The notes: generated from the letters alone by a model not told the origin. A DNA stretch of 64,000 bases from Pictodentalium vernedei (GCA_031216915.1 CM062294.1:389847217-389911216); one strand, 5' to 3'; positions 23,861 to 36,591 are shown, counted from the first letter of the stretch. Numbers and translations: made by a program.

Positions 23861-25010
23861 TTAGTGGACGACATTCTGAGCAACAGATAATGGACCTAAA
23901 CAATGCAGGTCTCCAGAAATGGACTCAATATTTCTGAGATAAAAATTTGTGAATGTGGATGGCTGAGACCAATATGTAGCCTTCATTAAATCTGTAATAG
24001 CAACACTATTTGCGTAAGCCCAAGATGTAGAAAGAGCTCTTACTTCATGAGCCGAAATCTTAAGCACAGACTGCTGAGAAGAAGATAGATTATCATAAGC
24101 AGTACGGATAGTTAATTGAATCCATCTAGCAATAGAATGGACCATAATGCCCTTTCTATTAGACATCAGAGACAGAAAGAAGCGTTTTCGTCCCTTTCTG
24201 ATAAACTGAGATCTTCGTTTATAAATACGTAAAGCTCTAACCGGACAGAGTAAAGGCCTATGCCCGTCTGAAGATGGAAGGGCCTTATTAACAATAGGTT
24301 CCGGATATTTATTAGGAGCCTGATTCTTAGCCAAAAATCCAACATTAGTACTAAAGGTAATAGTGTTCCCGACACTACGATAGTGAGAATCGTCCACAGA
24401 CAGTGCATGAAGCTCACTGACTCTTCTAGCAGAAGAAAAAGCTAAGAGAAATGCTGTCTTATAAGATAAGAATTTGAAATCTACTGTCCCAAGAGGTTCA
24501 AGTGGCTTTTCCTTCAGTTTAAGAAGAACCCAAGCTAAATTCCATTTAGGAATTAATCTAAGGGTTCTAGGTCTATTTATCGAGAAATTTCTAACTAATT
24601 TAGATAAAGAGACATTAGATCCAATTTGTAAACTATCATGGTGTGCATAGGTATCAGATAACATAGACCTATAACCTTTAATAGTAACAGGCTGCAGTTT
24701 GATCTCATCAAACAAGTATACTAGAAAGTTTGCAATGTCTGGAATGGAGGAATCAAAAATATCAACAGAATGATCCCTACACCAACGACAAAAGACTTTC
24801 CACTTAGCCGCATAGTTTAGCGAAGAGGAGGTCCTCCTACAGTTAGAAATTGCGTCCACTGCTCGTCCTGTAAAATGCTTGCCGTGCAAGAAGGACCACA
24901 CAACGGAAATACGTGAAGGTTGAGACCTTGCGGGTCGTGATGTAGTTGACGTGATTTCCCCTGCGAAAGAAGATCCTCTCGTGGAGGAAGCTTCCGCAGT
25001 ATGTCCCACA
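23861..25010 (-). pseudogene. Tyrosine recombinase region, copy D (fossil)
   Basis: A long open stretch reads SSARRVSELHALSVDD (first catalytic Arg), HSIARWIQLTIRTAY, KISAHEVRALSTSWAY (HxxR) and STFTNFYLRNIESISG (candidate nucleophile Tyr in FYLR). The N-terminal half (KWKVFCRWCRDHSVDIFD, IKGYRSMLSDTYAHH) fits the core-binding part. It overlaps the RT-RNase H frame in another phase, as is usual in DIRS elements. The reading frame looks mostly open, in a copy that is broken elsewhere. Confidence 0.85.
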
Positions 25011-25149
25011 GCAGACACCTGAGTAGGTTTATCCACGGTCTCTACCAACAGAATTTTGCATTGAGATTGTTTTATCTTTATCAATATCTGCTGAATCAAC
25101 GGCGCTGGAGGATACGCATATCCTATCATTCCGTCCCACGAGATCTATA

Positions 25150-26675
25150 GAGCGTCTACTGCATATGCTCAAGGATCAGGACATGGTGACACATACGTCT
25201 GCAACTGATTGTTGAGCTGTGTCGCAAATAAATCTATCATTGGCCGCTCCCATTGGTAGCAAATCTGATTGAATACCTGTTTGTTGAGAGTCCATTCTGA
25301 CGGCAACAAGCGACCCTTCCGTGAAAGGGAGTCTGCTAATACATTCAGACGACCCGGAATATGACGGACCGAAAGTAGAACTTGGTGTTCTAGTACAAAC
25401 AGAAGGATTCTTTCCGTTAAATTGAATAACGGAATGGAATGAGTGCCTCCCTGGTTCTGAATATACGCTACTACTGTCGTATTGTCGGACAGGATTTGGA
25501 CATGTGCTTTCTGAATAATGTTCATCCAATGACTTAGTGCAAGCCAAATTGACATTTCTTTGATGTTAATGTGCTTGCCTAGAAACTGCGGATCCCAAAG
25601 ACCCTGGCACTTCGAATCCGTTGGGATCAATGTTGCACCCCAACCTGTTTGACTGGCATCTGTCATAATAGTAAAACATGGATCCGGCAACTGCAGTGGA
25701 ACTCCTGGAGTCAACCACTGAATGTTTGCCCAAGTCTGAATCTCTTGTTTCACTTGATTTGACAAGAGAATGTCTATATCGAGCGAATGAATCTTTACTC
25801 TCCAATTCTGAGTCAAGAAAATTTGGAGAGGATGAGTGCGTAACCACCCCATCGGAATGAGATCCGCAGCGGCTCCGCACAGACCTATCAGTCTCATGAA
25901 CTCTCTCGCTGTGACTTTGTCTGAGTGAAGACAATAGCGAGCGTAACAACTGATTAATTTCGCTCTGGTTAACGGCAGACGAACGAGATTGTTGTGCGTC
26001 TCAAAGCTCATTCCCAAGTGGATGAATGACTTGGACGGCACCAGATCCGACTTCTCCTCGTTTATTATAAAACCGAGACGTCGGAGTAATAAAAGCAGAT
26101 TCTGCACATCGTTCTGAAGCGTTAACTCGTTGCCGTACCTCTGAAGAATGTCGTCCAGGTAGGCTGACGTTACCACAGACGAATGAGCTCAGAAATGCAT
26201 CATTACCGAGTTCATTATTCGAGTGAAAGCCCAGAGTGCTAGGTTCAAACCGAAGCACATCGCTCGGAGCTGATATACAACTCCTAGGACTGCGAAGCGT
26301 AGATACTTTCTGAATGTCGGATGTACCATGACGTGAAAGTACGCATCCTTGAGATCTATGCTTGTAGCATAGTCGTTCACCCCGAATACTCGCTCTGACT
26401 GATCGAATTGTCTCCATATAGAACTTCTCCATATAGAACTTTGGAGCGACGATCAGCTTGTTTATCCAGCTCAGATCTATGACTGGATGGAACGAGCTGT
26501 CTGGTTTCGGAACCAGAAACAGATGGCTGTAGAAACCCGGTGATTCCTGGTCTTCTACGACCTCTACCGCGTTCTTCTCCAGAAGAGACTGTACTTCTGA
26601 TAGTCTCTTTTCTGTGGATTTGACGGAAGCGGAGTCCATTTTGTTTATAAAACTCGACAATCTTCCGCCTACCAA
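25150..26675 (-). pseudogene. RT-RNase H region, copy D (fossil)
   Basis: It contains HPVIDLSWINKL, DLKDAYFHVMVHP, MCFGLNLALWAFTR, AYLDDILQRYGNE, MTDASQTGWGATL, RHIPGRLNVLADSLSRKG and the downstream IDLFATQLNNQ segment often annotated as Dam-like methylase in DIRS. Broken. Confidence 0.82.
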
Positions 26676-26697
26676 AACACGCTAGAGGTTCATACCA

Positions 26698-29045
26698 TCA
26701 CCTCCTGGACCTGCGAGGCTTGCGGAAGAAGAAACTACGTCCTCCACGACCCGCATATCGCCCCGTCGACCTAGGGACATCTGACCAGTTATCACGGCCA
26801 GTATAACGTCCCCTACGTGAGTCGCTGCCTTGACGGTCTCTAGAATAAGACCTAGAGGACGCATAGGAACCTCTTTTGGAACTTCCCTTGGGCGTACTTG
26901 TCCCAGAAGTGCCTGTCTTACTCTTTTCTGCTGTATCCGACTTTTTAGAAGCGGATTTGAATAGCAGAGAATCCGAAGCTTTCTTAGTTATCTGACCATA
27001 GATTGCTGAAAGCTTGCTGTCAAAGAGAAGCTCTCCAGAGACCGAAGCGGCTCTGAGAGGGTTTTTCACCTTACCATCCATGCGCGTGGATGTAGCTAGG
27101 GCCACGTCACATCTAACCAACTCCAGGTTTGCCACTGAAAGGGCAGAGTTATACGTGAAATAAGCTATGGCCCTCGAAAGAACTCTTAAGGAGGATTGTA
27201 TATCCTGGAATTCTTTCCCTTGAAGACGTAATGATAACGCTTTAGTAAGGTGATATGCATATGATAAGGCGTCTAAGTTAACTCTATTAGACATTATTGT
27301 CGTTTCCAACGTCGTGGTTGGAATTGACATAGACGACGGTATAGACAATTCTAGGTCTTCAGCCTGGTCGTCTAGACGCAGAGGAACTCTCGGTATGCCC
27401 TGTCCTGCCGTTTCAAATTTATTCCTTGAATTGATGAAAGGCAGATGTAGAGCATTTGCGGACAAGAAACCATACTTGTTCGTTTTGGTAGCAAGCTTAT
27501 ATATAGAGTCATTCAATAGTTCAGATGTTCTTGTGACATTATTGGACTGTGTCGGAAACTCAGGGACGATGTCCCTAAACCGATCAAAAAATTCTGTGTC
27601 CAGTGACGCTATCAGTCTCTTATCCGGCACCGCAGCATTCTGGTCCGACGGAACAACCTCTGGAAGATAATGCCGGATAAAATCTACAGCAGCTTCTTGT
27701 TGTTCCGAAAGGGAAAACTACAGATCCTCTGAATCCCTTTCGCCATCCTGTCGGACCATATGAAGTTCTCGGTCGTCCGTACCTGATGCTTCAGCGGAGG
27801 GTACCGACCCAGCGTCGTCGGATAATTCCTGATCCGACAAAGATTCTGTCGTCTGCTGGGATGCTGCGATAAGTTGTGCTTTTTGTGAAAGCACGTCCGT
27901 CACTGAGGCCTGTGGAGCAGCAGTCTTACGTTGCTTTGCCGCTGGAAGCTCCCTGGACGTTGACTCCTGCATATTTCTTTTATGCGAACGACCGAAGTCT
28001 ACAGGCCTCGTGTCCCTGGCTACCGGATGGCGTGACCTGGTCGCCGTGGAATCCCTGATCGGTGAAGCTGGCTGGATATCTGTGGTCACGTAGCCAAGGT
28101 GCGGTCGTGTGCGCTGCCGTGAGGATGAGGAAGCCATATTGACAGTCTCTCAGGACTGTTTATATAACGGAGCGTCCCGAGTGGCGGACGTATGCTCCGA
28201 ATGCGAAACGTTTTGTACCACAACATCTGGTCCCAGATGTTGTTGTACGAGAGAGGGGCCTCTCTCGCTCGCAGCCCGGATGGACCTGGACGAGCTAGGA
28301 ACCGGACTAATAGGCTTCCTCCGTTCTATCCTCTGATCCGTCGTCATTGGATGTGCACTTTGTGTTATTATAGTGCTCGCATCACCCAAATCTCCTTCCT
28401 GGACCGCAACGGACGAACCCGGCTACCGAGCCATTCGATGAATGGTCGCTACACCGGGCGAGCTAGCGGATGCCAATGCCGTCGATCCTACTAGGGACCT
28501 CTTAGGCAACTGACGTATTTCCATGAGCACTTTTGCCGCTAGCTCATCATTTAACTGTGACGACGGAGGCACACTTTTGGAAAACATCACAGAAACATCA
28601 CCCTGTTCTTGTTCCTCTGAAAAAGAGATTGAAAAACTAGAGTGACCCTGCAGAGAAAACCGGGCGAGCTAGCGGACGCCAATGCCGTCGATCCTACTAG
28701 GGACCTCTTAGGCAATTGACATATTTCCATGAGCACTTTTGCCGCTAGCTCATCATTTAACTGTGACGACGGAGGCACACTTTTGGAAAACATCACGGAA
28801 ACATCACCCTGTTCTTGTTCCTCTGAAAAAGAGATTGAAAAACTAGAGTGACCCTGCAGAGAAAGGACCGGCATGGCCTTTTCCCCGCTGACAACATACC
28901 GTGACACACGTTTCCAATGTTTGTCATCCCAATTGACACACACTGAGCAGGAGTTAGTGCGAGTACACTAACAACAATTAATACAATGATTATGAAAGTC
29001 AGAGGAAGATTTCCTCTTATTACAATTTGATCAATATCCTTTCAT
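26698..29045 (-). pseudogene. Gag region, copy D (fossil)
   Basis: It contains DVLSQKAQLIAASQQ, the helical segment SLDTEFFDRFRDIVPEFP, LPFINSRNKFETAGQG, LDALSYAYHLTKALSLRLQG and a basic Arg/Ser/Gly tail ending RKPRRSRR. A block of about 210 bp at 28455-28665 is repeated at once (28668-28870). Broken. Confidence 0.75.
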
Positions 29046-29165
29046 TGTGAAAAGAACACAAACAGTCCTAGTACTCGCACCAACCCCTGAAAACAAAGAT
29101 ACATAATAACATGATCCATTAACATATAGAAAAAATAAATGAAATCAAAAAATTTTTTTGAAAAA

Positions 29166-29393
29166 GTTAAAAAATTTATAGTAATTTATATATTTTTTAT
29201 ACTTACCAATGACCCAGACTTAGCTGGTGCTAACTCTAAAAAATCCAGGGCCAAACACAAATTTTGCCCCCCAATCCCCAAAATTTGCATCTAAAACCAA
29301 AAGAAATCATGTCCTATAGGACCTCCATACTTTGCCCTTACTGCGCATGCGCAGTGTCAAGGACGTTCCGAAATTGGCGCCAATTATCATTCT
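29166..29393 (+). repeat. Left inverted terminal repeat, copy E
   Basis: It starts GTTAAAAAATTTATAG after TTTTTTTGAAAAA of copy D's leader. ACTGCGCATGCGCAGT lies at 29340-29355. It is identical, inverted, to 36089-36288 in the shared part. Confidence 0.88.
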
Positions 29394-29468
29394 TACTGGC
29401 AGTGCCTGGTCAGCGCTATGTACTCAGCGGGGAGATAAGAGTTCCCAACTCCTGGGAAGGCCATCCCC

Positions 29469-29550
29469 GTCTGGGTCATTGGTAAGTATAAGAAATATAT
29501 AAATTACTATAAATTTTTTAACATTTTTATACTGTACCAATGACCCAGAC
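29469..29550. repeat. Internal complementary region, copy E
   Basis: It joins the reverse complements of both ends of the element at TTTTTTAACATTTTT. Confidence 0.82.
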
Positions 29551-30069
29551 TTAGCTGAATAGTAAAAAGGCTGGAGGGCCTAGGACATAGAGGAAAATCC
29601 AATAAGCTCAACTATATAATATAGAGGCAACCCCTCAAGGAGAAAAGGAGTATTAGGCTTTACATGTATCTTTCTTATTTTGTGTTAAATTAGAAAGATA
29701 CAATACCCTTCATAATTGAGCACAATAACATTCATGTTCTCTATTAACATCCAGTATAACCCTTTATACTAATTATTTTTAAAGTAAGCCAATAAATAAA
29801 GTTAGTCCAGAGAATTGAGACTCTTTATATTCTTTAAAAGTGTCCGAGGATTGTATATTAACGCCCGTTTGACACTTGACATATACAAATGCTTCACACC
29901 GAGCTACACTTTAAAAATATGACATGAATGAATTTTAACATTAATATTACACTTTAAAACCATCCCGGAAACGACTCAGAAATACTGACTTCGGAGGAGG
30001 CATTCCCTTGCTTTTCACTATAAAGCAGGTGACCTAAGGGAACACCCTCCCCCCCCCCCCCTTCCCCTT

Positions 30070-30102
30070 GCCCTGGGTCAAATAGCCCAGAGCGAAGAGG
30101 GC
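30070..30102 (-). promoter_or_regulatory. Conserved hairpin after the recombinase gene, copy E
   Basis: GCCCTGGGTCAAATAGCCC...GAGGGC folds as nested stems (CTGGG/CCCAG inside GCCCT/AGGGC). It follows a C-run on the plus strand, which is a G-run in the sense strand. The arrangement recurs in copies A, B, F and, weaker, G. Confidence 0.55.
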
Positions 30103-30158
30103 AGCCGGACGGAGTCACTGCCGGAACAGAAAGCCTGCATAACTATAGTTGCAACTGT

Positions 30159-31330
30159 TTAGAAGACGACATTCTGAGCAACAGATAACGGACCTAAACA
30201 ATGCAGGTCTCCAGAAATGGACTCAATATTTCTGAGATAAAAATTCGTGAATATGGATGGCTGAGACCAATAAGCAGCCTTCACTAAATCTGTAATAGCA
30301 ATACTATTAGCGTAAGCCCAAGAAGTAGCAAGAGCTCTTACTTCATGAGCCGAAATCTTAAGCACAGACTGCTGAGAAGAAGATAAACTCTCATAAGCAG
30401 TACGGATAGTTAATTGAATCCATCTAGCAATAGAATGGACCAAAATGTCCCTTCTATTAGGCATCAGAGACAGAAAGAAACGTTTTCGTCCCTTTCTGAT
30501 AAACTGAGATCTCTGTTTATAGATACGTAACGCTCTAACAGGACAGAGTAAAGGCCTACGCCCGTCTGAAGACGGAAGAGCCTTAATAACAATAGGTTCC
30601 GGATATTTATTAGGACACTGATTCTTAGCTAAAAAACCCACATTAGTAGTGAAGGTGATAGTGTTCCCAACACTACGATAGTGAGAATCATCCACCGACA
30701 GTGCATGAAGCTCACTGACTCTTCTAGCAGAAGAGAAAGCAAAGAGAAAAGCTGTCTTAGAAGATAAGAATTTGAAATCTACTGTCCCAAGAGGTTCAAG
30801 TGGCTTTTCCTTCAGTTTAAGAAGAACCCAAGCTAAATTCCATTTAGGAATTAACCTAAGAGTTCTGGGTCTATTTATCGAGAAGGTTCTTACCAACTTA
30901 GATAAAGAGACATTAGATCCAATTTGTAAACTATCATGATGTGCATAGGTATCAGATAACATAGACCTATAACCCTTAATAGAAACAGGCTGCAGTTTGA
31001 TTTCGTCAAACAAGTATACTAGAAAGTTTGCAATGTCTGGTATAGAGGGATCAAAAATATCCACAGAATGATCCCTACACCAACGACGAAAAACCTTCCA
31101 CTTAGCCGCATAGTTTAGCGAAGAGGAGGTCCTCCTACAGTTAGAAATCGCGTCCACTGCTCATCCTGTAAAGTGCTTGCCATGCAAGAAGGACCGCACA
31201 ATGGAAAAACGTGAAGGTTGAGACCTTGCGGGTTGTGATGGAGTTGACGCGATTTCCCCTGCGAAAGAAGATCCTCCCGTGGAGGAAGCTTTTGCGGTAG
31301 GTCCCACAACAGACACCTGAGTAGATTTAT
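30159..31330 (-). CDS. Tyrosine recombinase, copy E (fossil)
   Basis: The frame is open over at least 332 residues from MDAISNCRRTSSS. Core-binding half: KVFRRWCRDHSVDIFD, IKGYRSMLSDTYAHHD. Catalytic half: SSARRVSELHALSVDD, ARWIQLTIRTAYESL, KISAHEVRALATSWAY, FTNFYLRNIESISG. The role is to insert the circular DNA intermediate without the staggered duplication made by integrases. It overlaps the RT-RNase H frame on its 5' side, as in the family. It is part of a near-whole copy. Confidence 0.85.
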
Positions 31331-33163
31331 CCACGGTCTCTGTGGAGACAGAGATGCTACCAACAGAATCTTGCACTGAGATTGTTTTATCTTTAGCAAT
31401 ACTTGCTGATTTAACAGCGCTGGAGGATACGCATATCCTATCATTCCGTCCCAAGGGATCGACAGAGCGTCTACTGCAAATGCTCTTGGATCCGGACACG
31501 GAGACACATACGTCTGCAACTGATTGTTGAGATGTGTCGCAAATAAGTCTATCATTGGCCGTTCCCATTGGTAGCAAATCTGATTGAATACTTGTTTGTT
31601 GAGAGTCCACTCCGACGGCAACAAGCGACCCTTTCGTGAAAGGGAGTCTGCTAGTACATTCAGACAACCCGGTATATGACGGACCGAAAGAAGAACTTGA
31701 TGTTCTAGAGCAAACAGAAGGATTCTTTCCGTTAGATTGAACAACGGAACTGAATGAGTGCCTCCCTGATTCCGTATATACGCCACTACTGTCGTATTGT
31801 CGGACAGGATTTGGACATGAGCATTGTGAATAATGTCCATCCAATGACGTAACGCAAGCCAAATTGACATCATTTCCTTGATGTTTATGTGCTTGCCCAG
31901 GAATTGCGGATCCCAAAGACCCTGGCATCTCGAATCCGTTGGGATCAATGATGCACCCCAACCTGTTTGACTGGCATCCGTCATAATGGTAAAACTCGGA
32001 TCCGGCAACTGCAGCGGAACTCCCTGAGTCAACCACTGAATGTTTGCCCAAGTCTGAATCTCTCGTTTCACTTGATCTGACAAGAGAATGTCTATGTCGA
32101 GCGAATGAATTTTCACACTCCAATTCTGAGTCAAGAAAATTTGGAGAGGACGTGTGTGTAACCGCCCCATCGGAATGAGATCAACAGCGGCTCTGCACAG
32201 ACCTATCAGTCACATAAATTCTCTCGTTGTGACTTTGTCTGCGTGCAGACAATAGCGAGCGTAACAACTGACTAATTTCGCTCTGGTTAACGGCAGGCGA
32301 ACGAGATTGTTGTGCGTCTCGAAGCTCATTCCCAGATGTGTGAATGACTTGGACGGCACCAGATCCGACTTCTCCTCGTTTATTATAAAACCGAGACGTC
32401 GGAGCAACAGAAGTAGATTCTGCACATCGTTCTGAAGCGTTAACTCGTTGCCGTACCTCTGAAGAATGTCGTCCAGGTAGGCCGACGTTACCGCAGATGA
32501 ATGAGCTCGGAAATACATCATTACCGAGTTCATTACCCAAGTGAAAGCCCAGGGTGCTAGATTCAATCCGAAGCACATCGCCCGGAATTGATACACCACT
32601 CCTAGGACTGCGAAGCGAAGATACTTTCTGAATGTCGGATGTACCATGACATGAAAGTACGCATCTTTGAGATCTATGCTCGTTGCATAATCGTTCACCC
32701 GAATACTCGTACTGACCGACCGAATCGTCTCCATATAAAACTTCGGAGCGACGATCAGCTTGTTTATCCAGCTCAAATCTATGACTGGACGGAACGAGCC
32801 GTCTGGTTTCGGAACCAGAAACAGATGGCTGTAGAATCCCGGAGTCTCCTGGTTTTCTACGACCTCTACCGCGTTCTTCATTAAAAGAGACTGCACCTCT
32901 GATAATAGAGCGTCTCTTTTCTGCGGATTTGACGGAAGTTGAGTCCATTTTGGACTTCGAGTTAATGGAGGCTTTCGTTTGAAGGATATCTTTAGACCTT
33001 CCGAAATCACCCCTCTCACCCAAGGGTCATCCGTAATCGACGCCCACTCTTGTGAAAAACTCGACAACCTTCCGCCAACCGGTACGCGATAGAGGTTGAA
33101 GCCATCACCTCCTGGACCTGCGAGGCCTGCGGTAGGAGAAACCACGTCCTCCACGACCCGCAC
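31115..33163 (-). pseudogene. RT-RNase H, copy E (fossil)
   Basis: It begins RVVEDVVSPTAGLAGPGGDG overlapping the gag end. It runs through RPVIDLSWINKL, DLKDAYFHVMVHP (catalytic Asp), FGLNLAPWAFTW, AYLDDILQRYG (Asp pair), LGFIINEEKSDLVPSK, MTDASQTGWGASL and HIPGCLNVLADSLSRKG, then the IDLFATHLNNQ/IGYAYPP segment. It is mostly open, with a few breaks. Confidence 0.83.
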
Positions 33164-33172
33164 CGCGTCCCG

Positions 33173-35204
33173 TCAACCTCGGGGCGTCTGACCGGTTGTC
33201 CCGACCCGAAGGACGTCCCGAACGTGAGTCGCTACCTTGACGGTCTCTTGAATAAGACCAAGAGGACGCACCGGAACCTCTATAGGAACCTCTCTTGGGC
33301 GCATTAGACCCAGAAGTGCCTGCCTTACTCTTATCTGCCGTGTCCGACTTCTTAGAAGCAGATTTGAACAGCAGAGAATCCGAAGCTTTCTTTGTAATTT
33401 TATCGTAAATTGCAGAAAGCTTGCCGTCAAAGAGAAGTTCTCCGGAGACCGAAGCGACTCTGAGAGTTCTTCACCTTAGTATCCACGAGTGTGGATGTAG
33501 CTAGGGCTGCGTCACGTCTAACCAACTCCAGGTTTGCCACTGAAAGGGCGGAGTTACACGTGGAATAAGCTACTGCCCTTGAAAGAAGTCTTAAAGAGGA
33601 TTGTATATCCTGAAATTCTTTCCCTTGAAGGCGCAGTGATAACGCCTTAGTAAGGTGATCTGCGTAAGATAAGGCATCTAAACTGGCTCTGTTAGACGAA
33701 ATAGTTGTTTCCAACACCGCGGTTGGAATAGACGCCGACGACGGTAATGATAATTCTAAGTCTTCCGCCTCGCCGTCCATACGCAGAGGAACTCTCGGGA
33801 TACCCTGTCCTGCCGTGTCAAATTTATTTCTTGCATTAATGAAAGGCAGGTTGAGAGTATTGGCGGACAAGAAACCTGCTTTTCCCGTTTTGGAAGCAAC
33901 TTTGAATATAGCGTCGTTCAATAATTCAAATGTTCTTGCAACATTATTGGACTGAGACGGAAACTCGGGAGCGATGTCCCTGAACCGCTCAAAGAAATCA
34001 GAGTCCAATGACGCTATAATTCTCTTGTCCGGAACCGCAGCAGTCTGGCCCGACGGAACAACATGAGGGAGAAAGTGCCGGATGAAGTCCACGGCAGCTT
34101 TATGTTGTTCCGAAAGGGATAGCTCCAAGTCATCCGTATCCCTTTCACCATCCGGTCGGACCTCATGATGCTCCCGGTTGTCCGCTCCCGATGCTTCGGT
34201 GGAGCGTACCGACCCAGCGCCGTCGGATAATTCCCGATCCGACACCGTATCTGTCGGTTGCTGGGATGCTGCGATAAGCTGTGCTATCTGCACAAGTACG
34301 TCCGACATCGAGGCCTGCGGAGGCGCAGTCTTTCGCTGCTTCGCCGAGGGCAGCTCCGCATCTGATGACTCCTGCATACTCTTCCTATGCGAACGTCCGG
34401 AGTCCATCGGCCTCGTGTCCCTGGCTACCGGATGGTGTGACCTGGTCGCCGAAGAATCCCTGATCGGCGAAGCTGGTAAAATATCGGCGGTCACGTAGCC
34501 AAGGTGCGGTCGTGTGCGCTGACGAGAGGAAGAAGCCTGAGCAGTCTCCGCGGACTGCCTATACAACGGAGCGTCCCGAGCGACGGACGTGTGCTCCGCT
34601 TGCAACACATTTTGTACCACAACATCTGGTCCCAGATGTTGTTGTACGAGAGAGGGCCTCTCTCGCTCGCGGCCCTGCAGGACCTGGACGAGCTAGGAAC
34701 CGGACTCAAAGGCTTCCTCCGATCTCACCTACTATCCGCCGTCACTGGGTGTGCACGTTGAATGTTTATAGTGCTCGCATCACCCAACATTTCCTCCTGG
34801 ACCGCATCGGACGAACCCGGCTGCCGAACCATTCGGTGAATGGACGCTACACCAGGCGAGCTAGCGGAGGACATTTGTTTAATCTCCATGAGCACTTTTG
34901 CCGCTAGCTCTGTATTCATTTGTGACGACGGAAGCGCACTTGCGGAAGATAACATGGAAACATCACCCTGTTCTTGTTCCCCTGAAATAGAAACTGAGAG
35001 AGTAGAGTGACCCTGCGGAGAAAGAGCCGGCATAGCCCTTTCTCCACTAACAACATATCGTGACACACGTTTCCAATGTTTGTCATCCCAATATTGACAT
35101 ATAGAACAGGGATTAGTGCGAGAACACTGACTACAATTAATGCAATGATCATGAAAGTCAGAGGAAGATTTCTTCCTATTACAATTTGAACAATATCCTT
35201 TCAT
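33173..35204 (-). pseudogene. Gag, copy E (fossil)
   Basis: The start at 35204 is chosen because it precedes the Cys cluster CSNCNRKK, HDHCINCSQC, CSICQYW and is conserved at the same place in B, D and F. Then follow a Ser/Pro-rich linker, SMSDVLVQIAQLIAASQQ, a helical core (SLDSDFFERFRDIAPEFP, LPFINARNKFDTAGQG, LDALSYADHLTKALSLRLQG) and a basic tail. About 670 residues are expected. It is mostly open, with a few breaks. Confidence 0.78.
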
Positions 35205-36088
35205 TGTGAAAAGTCAACAACAAGTCCTAGTTACTCACACAAACCCCTGACACAAAGATACATAATAACATGATCCATTAATAATGAAAAAACAGTTGAA
35301 AATCAAAATAATTTTTGAAAAATATTTTTTCAGCGAAGCCCAAGTTTCTGAAAAGTAACGTTGAGCCCCAATGGATCCGATGGCTAAGTGTGGTCAAAAA
35401 TTTTAAATTTATATTAAATAATTAATGCAACACTTACGGATAATAAAAATGTATCTTATAGTGAGATAAACTACTCCAAAGGCAAACAGCCCCCCTCAAA
35501 AGAGACTGTTGCCAATGTAAACAAACAGTGTAAAAACAACAGAAAACATGACTCCAGGCACTGACAAAACTGGCCCGAAATCAGTCATCAAAATTACACT
35601 CTATCTGATGCAAGACAGAGACTCCCAGGGGAGAATCTGCAGAACATCAGATGGAAGATGCAGAACACAACGTTTATACACCCATGGGTGAAAACGTAAC
35701 TATGGGGAAAATAACAGAAAACATTCTGTAACCAAGCAACTCTCCCAAGAGAATTTAGAAATGATCTTTCTCAAAAATATGCCAAAAGCATGGGAGAATT
35801 GCAAGGGGGGACTTAGAAGACCAGGGGAGAGGAAACACTGAATAAGCAGTGCAACTTTTTAGCAAGAATGACAAGAGGCCCATGCCTCGAAAATAGGCAA
35901 CTTAACATAATTTCATAAAAAATTTTAAGTACAGCCCTGATTATTTTTTGTCACTCCTTTTTCCTCTCCTCCTTCTATATCCTCCTTAGAATCACCATTT
36001 CTCCAATAATTACGTGTCTGGCATCCTTTAAACTGAGATTTACAAGCACAAAGATCAGTGAGATGTTGACTGATGAAAGGCCAAACAG

Positions 36089-36288
36089 AGAATGATAATT
36101 GGCGCCAATTTCGGAACGTCCTTGACACTGCGCATGCGCAGTAAGGGCAAAGTATGGAGGTCCTATAGGACATGATTTCTTTTGGTTTTAGATGCAAATT
36201 TTGGGGATTGGGGGGCAAAATTTGTGTTTGGCCCTGGATTTTTTAGAGTTAGCACCAGCTAAGTCTGGGTCATTGGTACAGTATAAAA
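36089..36288 (-). repeat. Right inverted terminal repeat, copy E
   Basis: It is the exact inverse of the left ITR. GC palindrome at 36127-36142. It ends CAGTATAAAA and is followed immediately by GTTAAAAAATT of copy F. Confidence 0.88.
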
Positions 36289-36516
36289 GTTAAAAAATTT
36301 ATAGTAATTTATATATTTTTTATACTTACCAATGACCCAGACTTAGCTGGTGCTAACTCTAACAAAACCAGGGCCAAACACAAATTTTGCCCCCCAATCC
36401 CCAAAATTTGCATCCAAAACAAAAAGAAATCATGTCCTAAAGGACCTCCATACTACGCCTCTACTGCGCATGCGCAGTGACGCAGTCGTCCCGAAATTGG
36501 CGCCAATTATCATTCT
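36289..36516 (+). repeat. Left inverted terminal repeat, copy F
   Basis: GTTAAAAAATTTATAG start; ACTGCGCATGCGCAGT at 36463-36478; AATTGGCGCCAATT at 36495-36508. It is identical, inverted, to 43217-43415 in the shared part. Confidence 0.9.
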
Positions 36517-36591
36517 TACTGGCAGTGCCTGGTCAGCGCTATGTACTCAGCGGGGAGGCAAGAGTTCCCAACTCCAGGGAGGGCCATCCCC

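Larger units (their letters stand above)
29166..36288 (-). mobile_element. DIRS-type retrotransposon copy E (fossil, nested in D)
   Basis: A minus-strand copy lies inside the leader of copy D and abuts copy F at 36288/36289. Parts are the right ITR (36288-36089) and leader, gag (35204-33173), RT-RNase H (33163-31115), recombinase (about 31330-30159), a poly-C tract and hairpin (30047-30102), the ICR and left ITR. The two ITRs are identical over about 190 bases, so it is young. It is close to whole, with a handful of breaks. It is similar to F along its length but has its own ITR variants, so it is not a simple duplicate of F. Confidence 0.9.
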
